A program made the position numbers and the translations under genes. 7,558 bases of DNA from an uncultured Bacteroidales bacterium (lineage in GTDB: Bacteria > Bacteroidota > Bacteroidia > Bacteroidales > UBA932), in assembly GCA_934725575.1 (NCBI GenBank), contig CAKVCK010000040.1:1-7558 (forward strand), read 5' to 3'. The notes beneath the pieces were generated by a model, which had not been told where the DNA came from, ran no database searches, and saw only the letters and a program-made list of their open reading frames with translations. Shown here piece after piece: positions 1 to 5,796 of this stretch (position 1 is the stretch's first letter; every line of letters starts with the position of its first letter).

Positions 1-19
1 GGATCAAACTCTTCTTTGT
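1..19 (-). rRNA. rrs: 16S ribosomal RNA, 5' end only (cut by window edge)
   Basis: On the minus strand, bases 13 to 1 read AAGAGTTTGATCC, which is the nearly universal start of bacterial 16S rRNA (the classic forward 16S primer site). The mature 5' end is set at about base 19 by alignment with the E. coli 16S start and may be off by a few bases. The rest of the gene lies beyond the left edge. The match is short, but a strong rRNA-type promoter and a non-coding leader sit directly upstream in the right orientation, which makes the call much safer than 13 bases alone would. Confidence 0.87.
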
Positions 20-187
20 ATATACACTTATATCTCTAAGTTCGACCCCGACAACTTGTTCATCTTTCCTAAAAAAAAGAATCAACGCTCTCATTTCGTT
101 CTCGGTACTTGTTGTACTTCCTTCAGTCTTTTCAATGAACTTGTTTGCATTCCTGTTCAGATCGTTTGTGTTTCGTTCCGAACGGGA
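20..187 (-). other. rRNA operon leader (transcribed spacer before 16S)
   Basis: This non-coding stretch lies between the predicted rRNA start site (about base 185-188) and the 16S 5' end. I see no gene in it. On the minus strand it contains GTTCATTGAAAAG (bases 140-128), which loosely resembles the boxA antitermination signal of rRNA leaders; this is only a weak match. It also holds the downstream arm (144-161) of an inverted repeat whose other arm covers the promoter, a direct repeat of AAGTAC, and a run of eight T (complement of 71-78). Leaders of this kind normally take part in antitermination and RNase III processing; the pairing partner beyond 16S is outside the window. Confidence 0.75.
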
Positions 188-190
188 ATG

Positions 191-221
191 CAAAGGTAGA
201 CATTATTTTTGAACCTGCAAA
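191..221 (-). promoter_or_regulatory. rRNA operon promoter, Bacteroides sigma type
   Basis: On the minus strand a -33 element TTTG (221-218) is followed by a 19-base spacer and a -7 element TACCTTTG (198-191). This matches the Bacteroides consensus TTTG / TAnnTTTG exactly, with spacing in the expected 19-21 range. Transcription should begin a few bases past 191, around 185-188, leaving a leader of about 165 bases to 16S. It is the best promoter in the window, as expected for an rRNA operon. Confidence 0.9.
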
Positions 222-246
222 CTTTTTCTGAAAAATTTTTAACTTT
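222..246 (-). promoter_or_regulatory. AT-rich UP-like element upstream of rRNA promoter
   Basis: Directly upstream of the -33 box lies a tract made almost only of A and T, with A- and T-runs including AAAAATTTTT at 231-240, at roughly -36 to -60 from the predicted start. UP elements of this kind bind the C-terminal domain of the RNA polymerase alpha subunit and are known at rRNA promoters. The tract overlaps the last codons and stop codon (239-241) of the glycosyltransferase gene, so one sequence serves both. The position and composition are seen; the function is inferred. Confidence 0.6.
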
Positions 247-1654
247 TTTTATTCATTTTTATTCTCGCCTGCAGTTCCCAAGTGCGTATCCTATCCTTAT
301 ACAGGTTGTTAGCGTTTACTTTGTCGATATCGAGCGAAGCATCGGAATTATCGTCCCAACGGCGGCAATTATAGACGACATCGTAGATTCGGCCAATCTG
401 GTACTCTCTGGAGACACGGAGACCAACAGCGTAATCCTCTCCGTACTTCGTTGTCGGGAAGTTGATCGTACGAAGCATCGGCACGTAGAATCCGCGCGGA
501 GCGCCAAGACCATTTATGCGGAGAGCGTTGTTACGGCCATTCTCCGGAGTCCACTCACGATGATCGATGATTCCAGGAGGCAGAGTCTCCATCTGGAAAT
601 TCGTCATTCTATAGGTACCGACAACCATAGCGCAGTTCTGGGCATAGAAAGCGTCCACGAACTTCTGCACTGTGTTCTCATCATAATAAACATCGTCCGA
701 ATCCAGCTGGATGGCGAACTTCCCGCACTTAGGATGGTGCAGGGCGGCGTTCCAGTTGCCTCCAATGGCGTGATAGCTCTTGTCCTGGGCAATATAGACG
801 AGCTTTGGGTCATCGATGAACTTCTTGATGACATCCACGGTTCCGTCAGTAGAGTTGTCATCGACCACGATCACGTTATACTTGAAAGTGGTCTTCTGGT
901 TCAGCGCGGAAGTCAGCGCGTCGCCTATCGTGCGCACCCTATTCTTGCAAGGAATGACGACCGATGCCTCATATTCAAAGGAATCATCTGAGAATTCGAT
1001 ATGCTTGAATTTCGGCTCCAGATAGCCACCGACATCCTTAAGATGCTGTGTGCAAGCCTTTTCCATCTCGATCTGAACGGCACGGTTCTTCGGATCCACA
1101 TAATCGAAGATCTTCTCGCCTGACTTACGGGTATCAGTCTCGATCTCGTAGTAGAGATATTCATTGATATGAACAAGGCTTCCCTTCTGGGAAACTTTGA
1201 GACGCAGGTCATAAAGGCCGGCATATTCATAGTCAACATCCATTCTGGCGACGGCGTCCTTCAATGCGGAGGTTCTGTAGATCAGCACAGAGCCGAAATC
1301 GAAGTCATCGCGGAGCGCGCCCTGCTGGCAGTCGATCACCGGAGCGAAGGCGCGGTTGCCGTCCACCTCGTTGAAATGATCGGCATAGACCATAGCGGCG
1401 GATGAATCCTCGGCGATGGAAAGGAAACGCTCAAGGGCGAACTGGCCGAAGCTGAGTTCCGTCGTCTTGGTGTAAATCATTGTGAAAGGAGCGGCCGCCG
1501 ACTCGGCGATCTTCCTGATGCTGGATGTGCTTTTGAATATGGCCGCGTCAAGAAACTCAACCTTGGCGACCTCGGACTCGGCGCGGAGGTTCGCGGCGGT
1601 CACAGCCACCTGCTCATCGCTCACATAAGGGACAAAACAATCTATTCTTTTCAT
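239..1654 (-). CDS. glycosyltransferase family 2 protein
   Basis: This 471-residue protein probably transfers a sugar from a nucleotide-sugar to a surface glycan or other acceptor at the cytoplasmic face; donor and acceptor cannot be told. The C-terminal half is a clear GT-A domain: the SVVIPCKNR strand at 231-239, VVDDNSTDGT at 263-272, the metal-binding QLDSDD at 316-321 and GEDYAVG at 405-411, ending in CRRWDDNSD at 430-438. The N-terminal half (about 55-175) looks like a reduced second GT-A fold, with VYADHF near 89-94 but no DDGS-type nucleotide loop. There is no signal peptide or membrane segment. I chose the ATG at 1654 over the in-frame ATG at 1720 because a promoter -7 box (1684-1691) lies between them and would be inside the longer gene. 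No terminator is visible before the rRNA promoter that follows its stop codon. Confidence 0.88.
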   Translation of the reverse strand: MKRIDCFVPYVSDEQVAVTAANLRAESEVAKVEFLDAAIFKSTSSIRKIAESAAAPFTMIYTKTTELSFGQFALERFLSIAEDSSAAMVYADHFNEVDGNRAFAPVIDCQQGALRDDFDFGSVLIYRTSALKDAVARMDVDYEYAGLYDLRLKVSQKGSLVHINEYLYYEIETDTRKSGEKIFDYVDPKNRAVQIEMEKACTQHLKDVGGYLEPKFKHIEFSDDSFEYEASVVIPCKNRVRTIGDALTSALNQKTTFKYNVIVVDDNSTDGTVDVIKKFIDDPKLVYIAQDKSYHAIGGNWNAALHHPKCGKFAIQLDSDDVYYDENTVQKFVDAFYAQNCAMVVGTYRMTNFQMETLPPGIIDHREWTPENGRNNALRINGLGAPRGFYVPMLRTINFPTTKYGEDYAVGLRVSREYQIGRIYDVVYNCRRWDDNSDASLDIDKVNANNLYKDRIRTWELQARIKMNKKS

Positions 1655-1683
1655 ATTATTAGGAATATTAATTCTAGCAGACG

Positions 1684-1691
1684 CAAAAATA
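1684..1691 (-). promoter_or_regulatory. candidate -7 box for the glycosyltransferase gene
   Basis: The minus strand reads TATTTTTG, an exact match to TAnnTTTG. It would start transcription near 1677-1680 and give a leader of about 25 bases before the ATG at 1654. No TTTG lies at the expected -33 distance (the nearest is 33 bases upstream), so only half of the promoter is convincing. Confidence 0.5.
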
Positions 1692-1715
1692 GGTAAAATA
1701 TTCGGTAAAAATTGA

Positions 1716-1723
1716 TACATTTG
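1716..1723 (+). promoter_or_regulatory. candidate -7 box for the peptidase operon
   Basis: The plus strand reads TACATTTG, an exact match to TAnnTTTG. Transcription would begin near 1728-1730, leaving a leader of about 80 bases before the start codon at 1810. No good -33 TTTG is seen 19-21 bases upstream. The box overlaps an 11-base palindrome, ATTTGTCAAAT at 1719-1729, which could be an operator or coincidence. Confidence 0.5.
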
Positions 1724-1741
1724 TCAAATAGTCACGCAGGG

Positions 1742-1762
1742 CGGGCGGACAAGCGCCGCCTG
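1742..1762 (+). other. GC-rich hairpin in peptidase leader
   Basis: CGGGCGG at 1742-1748 can pair with CCGCCTG at 1756-1762 (seven pairs, one of them G-U), leaving a seven-base loop. It would lie near the 5' end of the leader of the peptidase transcript. No T-run follows, so it is not a standard terminator. A role in mRNA stability is possible but inferred. Confidence 0.5.
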
Positions 1763-1784
1763 AAAGCGGAACAAGATTTACCAT

Positions 1785-1800
1785 AGGCAGTTATCTGCCT
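1785..1800 (+). other. perfect 6-bp hairpin just before the start codon
   Basis: AGGCAG (1785-1790), loop TTAT and CTGCCT (1795-1800) form a perfect hairpin that ends nine bases before the ATG at 1810. The structure covers the region where the ribosome would first contact the message. It may tune translation of the peptidase; nothing in the sequence tells what would sense or melt it. Confidence 0.55.
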
Positions 1801-1809
1801 GCAAATGTT

Positions 1810-4800
1810 ATGAATATGACCATAAGAAGAACAATGATTCTGGCCGCGGCCATCCTGGCCACCGCCACGGCTATGACAGCCCAGGAAACTCCCAAATGGT
1901 TAAGGAAAAGCGCCATCTCACCGGACGGTAGCAAGGTAGCGTTTTGCTATAAGGGTGACATATTCACCGTTGGAGTGAACGGTGGAAGGGCTCTTCAGAT
2001 CACGACCAACCAAGCCTATGACTCTGATCCGCTTTGGACCCCGGACGGGAAAAAGATTGTATTCTCTTCCTACAGAGCTGGTTCCAAGGACATATTCATC
2101 ACATCCGCTGAAGGTGGCGCGCCTAAGCGGTTGACTGACTATCCAGGCAACGAGACTCCGCTTTGCGTCCTCGAAGGGGGCAGGGTTCTTTTCCAGGCCG
2201 GCATCCAGCAGGACGCGGTTTACGGAGGATTTCCCGGCAGTCCGCAGATCTGGCAGGTGGATGAGAACGCGGGAAGGCCACAGCTTGTCACTTCCCTGCC
2301 GCTTATGGCGATGAGCGTGAACAACGCCGGGGAGGTCATATACGAAGACTACAAAGGCTACGAGGACCCGCTCCGCAAGCACCACCATTCATCCGTGACA
2401 AGAGACATCTGGCTCTATAAGCCGGCCTCGGCGCAGGGCGAAAGGTTCAAGGTAACCGGTGACGGAGCATTCACGAAACTGACATCGTTCATCGGAGAGG
2501 ACAGGAATCCGGTGTTCGCCGCTGACGGGAAGACATATTATTATATATCGGAGGCAGACGGAACTTTGAACGTCTATAAAGCCTCAACCGGGAATCCTGG
2601 ACAGCCTGAGCAGCAGACACATTTCAAGGGAAACCCCGTAAGATTCCTTTCAGTGGCCGGCAACGGCACGCTCTGCTTCTCGTGGAACGGAGACCTCTAC
2701 ACAATGACGGACGGCGGCGAGCCCAAGAAGCTCGACATCACCGTGGCGAAGGACGAGACCGAGAATGATGTTGAATATCTCACCTTCTCGACCGGAGCGT
2801 CCTCTATGGCGGTGTCCCCTGACGGAAAAGAGATCGCTGTCGTGATCAGAGGCGATGTCTTCGTCACCTCAGCGGACTACAAGACCACAAAGAGAATCAC
2901 CAACACACCGGAGCAGGAGCGCAACGTCAGCTTCTCAAAGGACGGACGCGAGCTTTACTATTCATCGGAGAGGAACGGTCATTGGGGAATATACAAGACC
3001 TCGCTGACAGACAAGAAGGAAAAGAGGTTCACCTACGCCACAAAGTTCAAGGAAGAGCTTGTGACATCGGAAGGCGAGACCTGCTTCCAGCCGGTTGTCT
3101 CACCGGACGGGAAATGGGTGGCGTTCCTGCGCGACAGAACCGAGCTGGTCATCAAATCCACGAAGGACGGGAAGGAAAAGTCCTTGCTCAAGGGGGTGAA
3201 TTACTCCTATGTTGATGGAGACCAGAGCTTTGAATGGAGCCCGGACAGCAAGTACCTTATGAGTAACTACCAGATCAACGGCGGATGGAACAATTCCGAC
3301 ATCGCGTTGATCGACATAGAGAGCGGCGAGATCACGAACCTGACCCAGAGCGGCTACTCCGACGGGAACTTCAAGTGGACTCTCAAGGGAAAGGCGATGG
3401 CCTGGGAATCAGACAAGGACGGTTACCGCAGCCACGGAAGCTGGGGAGCCGAGAGCGACATCTACATTATGTTCTTCGACGGCAAGGAGATGACCAAGTT
3501 CTACCAGGACAAGGAGGACGCGGAGATCGCCAAGGCCCTTGCGGACGGAGACAAGTCCGAGAAGAAGATCGAGAAAGAGGAGAAAAAAGAAAAGAAGGAT
3601 TCTGTCAAACAGGCGGAGAAGCCTGAGAAACTCGTTCTTGACCTGGAGAACAGGGAGTTCCGCACAGCCCGCCTGACACGTTTCTCCGGAAGACTCGGGG
3701 ACTTCTATCTCACTCAGGACGGTACCAAGTTGTTCTACACCACAAGGTTGGAAAAGAGTTATGACCTCTGCCAGATGGACATCAAGAAAGGTGACGTGAA
3801 AGTGATCAAGAAGGGCGTGTACGGTTCTTTGGTACCGTCAGCCGACGACAAGGATCTCTATGTCTTCACTGGAAGCTCTATCACGAAGATCACGATCGCC
3901 AGCGGAGCGACAAGCGCAATCTCGTTCTCGGGAGACTATGAGTTCAAGCCGAAGGCCGAGAGGGACTACATATTCGGCCACGTCTGGAAGCAGGTGAACG
4001 AGAAGTTCTACGATCCTCAGATCCACGGGATCGACTGGGCCGGATACAAAAAGAATTACGAACAGTTTATGCCGTACATCGCGAACAACTTTGATTTTCA
4101 GGATCTTCTCTCCGAGATGCTCGGCGAGCTCAACGGTTCGCACACAGGTGCAAGGTACTACAGCCGTTCAAAGTTCACAATGGGTTGGCTTGGAGCCATT
4201 TATGATTATGACTACGAAGGCGACGGACTGAAGATAGCCGAAGTGCTTCCGGGAGGGGCGTTGAATCTCGCTGATTCCGGAATCAAGGCCGGAGACATCA
4301 TCGAATCCATTGACGGACAGCCGATAAAGGCTGGAGAGAGCTGGTTCGGTCTTCTCAGAAACAAGGCCGGCAAGAAGGTGGCCATCGTGGTGAAGAAAGG
4401 AAAGAAGGATGTCGAGCTGTTCGTCGAGCCGGGATATTCAGAATCATCCCTTATGTACCGCAGATGGGTGAAGCAAAGAGAGGATATGACGGACAAGATG
4501 TCCGGCGGGAAAGTGGGCTACACGCACGTCCAGGGAATGGACTCCCCAAGTTTCAGGACGGTATATTCAAAACTGCTCGGCAAATACAGGGCGGCTGACG
4601 CGGCGGTGGTTGACATAAGACACAACGGCGGCGGCTGGCTGCACGACGACCTCGCGACCTTCCTCAGCGGCAAGGAATATATAAGGTTCACCCCGAGGGG
4701 ACAGTACATCGGCAGCGAGCCGTACAACAAATGGAGGAAGCCGTCCTGCGTGCTTATGTGCGAGGACAACTACTCTGACGCCTGCGGATTCCCGTACACG

Positions 4801-5058
4801 TACAGGACCCTTGGAGTAGGCAAGCTGATCGGTATGCCGGTTCCTGGCACGATGACCGCTGTTTGGTGGGAGACACAGATAAATGGTATGGTATTTGGAA
4901 TCCCTCAAGTCGGGTCTTTCGGCCTCAAGGAAGGCAAATATCTTGAGAACCAACAGATTGAGCCGGACATCAAGGTAGACAATGACCCGGCATCCGTCCT
5001 CAAGGGCGAAGACAAGCAGCTTGAGGCGGCGGTCAAGGAAATGATGAAAACTAAATAA
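1810..5058 (+). CDS. exported tricorn-like S41 family peptidase with PDZ domain
   Basis: This 1082-residue serine peptidase is related to archaeal tricorn protease (family S41B), which trims peptides in a large assembly. The N-terminus is a signal peptide (positive MNMTIRR, hydrophobic core 9-22, likely cleavage after A24), so it should act in the periplasm or envelope, unlike archaeal tricorn. Propeller repeats of the SPDG type are seen near 36-45, 77-89, 335-352, 375-396, 430-448 and 476-488, with more blade-like segments to about 694. A lysine- and glutamate-rich linker (581-607) interrupts them. Then come a helical domain (about 710-785), a PDZ domain (about 795-873) and the C-terminal catalytic domain. 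By tricorn comparison the catalytic residues are His778 (GSHTG), Ser989-Asp990 (NYSDACG) and Glu1046 (YLENQQ), all present. Length is normal for the family. The gene ends in tandem TAA stops and is followed at 12 bases by the next gene. The start at 1810 gives the best leader peptide; ATGs at 1816 and 1834 are possible. Confidence 0.93.
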   Translation: MNMTIRRTMILAAAILATATAMTAQETPKWLRKSAISPDGSKVAFCYKGDIFTVGVNGGRALQITTNQAYDSDPLWTPDGKKIVFSSYRAGSKDIFITSAEGGAPKRLTDYPGNETPLCVLEGGRVLFQAGIQQDAVYGGFPGSPQIWQVDENAGRPQLVTSLPLMAMSVNNAGEVIYEDYKGYEDPLRKHHHSSVTRDIWLYKPASAQGERFKVTGDGAFTKLTSFIGEDRNPVFAADGKTYYYISEADGTLNVYKASTGNPGQPEQQTHFKGNPVRFLSVAGNGTLCFSWNGDLYTMTDGGEPKKLDITVAKDETENDVEYLTFSTGASSMAVSPDGKEIAVVIRGDVFVTSADYKTTKRITNTPEQERNVSFSKDGRELYYSSERNGHWGIYKTSLTDKKEKRFTYATKFKEELVTSEGETCFQPVVSPDGKWVAFLRDRTELVIKSTKDGKEKSLLKGVNYSYVDGDQSFEWSPDSKYLMSNYQINGGWNNSDIALIDIESGEITNLTQSGYSDGNFKWTLKGKAMAWESDKDGYRSHGSWGAESDIYIMFFDGKEMTKFYQDKEDAEIAKALADGDKSEKKIEKEEKKEKKDSVKQAEKPEKLVLDLENREFRTARLTRFSGRLGDFYLTQDGTKLFYTTRLEKSYDLCQMDIKKGDVKVIKKGVYGSLVPSADDKDLYVFTGSSITKITIASGATSAISFSGDYEFKPKAERDYIFGHVWKQVNEKFYDPQIHGIDWAGYKKNYEQFMPYIANNFDFQDLLSEMLGELNGSHTGARYYSRSKFTMGWLGAIYDYDYEGDGLKIAEVLPGGALNLADSGIKAGDIIESIDGQPIKAGESWFGLLRNKAGKKVAIVVKKGKKDVELFVEPGYSESSLMYRRWVKQREDMTDKMSGGKVGYTHVQGMDSPSFRTVYSKLLGKYRAADAAVVDIRHNGGGWLHDDLATFLSGKEYIRFTPRGQYIGSEPYNKWRKPSCVLMCEDNYSDACGFPYTYRTLGVGKLIGMPVPGTMTAVWWETQINGMVFGIPQVGSFGLKEGKYLENQQIEPDIKVDNDPASVLKGEDKQLEAAVKEMMKTK

Positions 5059-5070
5059 TAACTTTATACT

Positions 5071-5793
5071 ATGGACAGGAAAGTCGTCATAATTCCGACT
5101 TACAACGAGAAAGAGAACATTGAAGCGATTGTCAGAAAAGTATTCTCGCTTGAAGGAGAGTACAACGTGTTGATCATAGATGACGGCTCGCCTGACGGGA
5201 CCGCCGCAATTGTCAAGAAAGTCCAGACGGAATTCCCGGAAAGGTTGTTCCTGATCGAGCGCTCGGGCAAATTAGGACTTGGCACTGCGTATCTTACCGG
5301 TTTCAAGTGGGCATTGGAGAATGGCTATGACTACATCTTTGAGATGGACGCCGATTTCTCCCACAACCCGGAGGACCTGCCAAGACTCTACAAGGTCTGC
5401 TCGGAATGCGGAGGAGTCGCCATCGGATCACGCTACTGCGACGGAATCAGCGTCGTGAACTGGCCGATCGGAAGGATCCTGATGTCCTACTTTGCGTCAA
5501 TCTACGTCAAGACAGTCCTCGGGATGAAGATCCACGACTGCACGGCCGGATTCAAGTGCTACAGCCGCAAGGCTTTGGAGACAATCGACCTTGACGATGT
5601 GAGGATGAAAGGCTACGGCTTCCAGATCGAGATGAAGTACACAGCCTGGAAACTTGGGTTCAAGCTGGTGGAAGTCCCGATCATATTCGTGAACCGCAAA
5701 CTTGGCACGTCCAAGATGAGCGGCGGCATCTTCGGAGAGGCGTTCTGGGGTGTCATTAAGCTGAAATTCAGAAAGTTTCATCGTAAAGGATAA
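5071..5793 (+). CDS. polyprenol monophosphomannose synthase (family 2 glycosyltransferase)
   Basis: This 240-residue enzyme resembles dolichol-phosphate mannose synthase (DPM1). It should move mannose from GDP-mannose to polyprenyl phosphate at the inner face of the inner membrane, making a lipid-linked donor for glycosylation outside the cytoplasm. Hallmarks are IPTYNEKENI (8-17), IDDGSPDGT (36-44), the metal-binding MDADFSHNPEDL (92-103), GSRYCDG (119-125), DCTAGFKCYSR (156-166), GYGFQIEM (181-188) and VNRKLGTSKMS (207-217). There is no C-terminal membrane domain, so it is the short, soluble or peripheral form. It starts 12 bases after the peptidase gene without a Shine-Dalgarno sequence and ends 3 bases before the dihydroorotase gene, which suggests one mRNA. 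Mannose is the best guess from family resemblance, but glucose-using relatives share these motifs. Confidence 0.9.
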   Translation: MDRKVVIIPTYNEKENIEAIVRKVFSLEGEYNVLIIDDGSPDGTAAIVKKVQTEFPERLFLIERSGKLGLGTAYLTGFKWALENGYDYIFEMDADFSHNPEDLPRLYKVCSECGGVAIGSRYCDGISVVNWPIGRILMSYFASIYVKTVLGMKIHDCTAGFKCYSRKALETIDLDDVRMKGYGFQIEMKYTAWKLGFKLVEVPIIFVNRKLGTSKMSGGIFGEAFWGVIKLKFRKFHRKG

Positions 5794-5796
5794 CCA

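Noticed and set aside
144..161. Possible plus-strand promoter from TTTGCATTCC, which copies the -7 region of the rRNA promoter
   Set aside because: The required TA four bases upstream is missing (CTTG is present), and no plus-strand gene follows.
209..991. Plus-strand open frame of 260 codons
   Set aside because: It lies antisense to the glycosyltransferase gene, starts in the rRNA promoter region and shows no recognisable domain; the minus-strand protein has clear family motifs.
1655..1720. 22-residue N-terminal extension of the glycosyltransferase from the ATG at 1720
   Set aside because: The extension contains the candidate promoter -7 box and AT-rich non-coding sequence, and family similarity begins after the ATG at 1654.
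1918..2388. Minus-strand open frame of 156 codons inside the peptidase gene
   Set aside because: It overlaps the conserved propeller region, has no recognisable motif and no promoter or start signal of its own.
3550..3630. Purine-rich low-complexity tract as a possible insertion or tandem repeat
   Set aside because: It stays in frame, has no regular repeat unit and reads as a charged linker, which is common in exported proteins of this group.
4567..4953. Minus-strand open frame of 128 codons inside the peptidase gene
   Set aside because: It is antisense to the conserved catalytic domain and is explained by that gene's codon bias.
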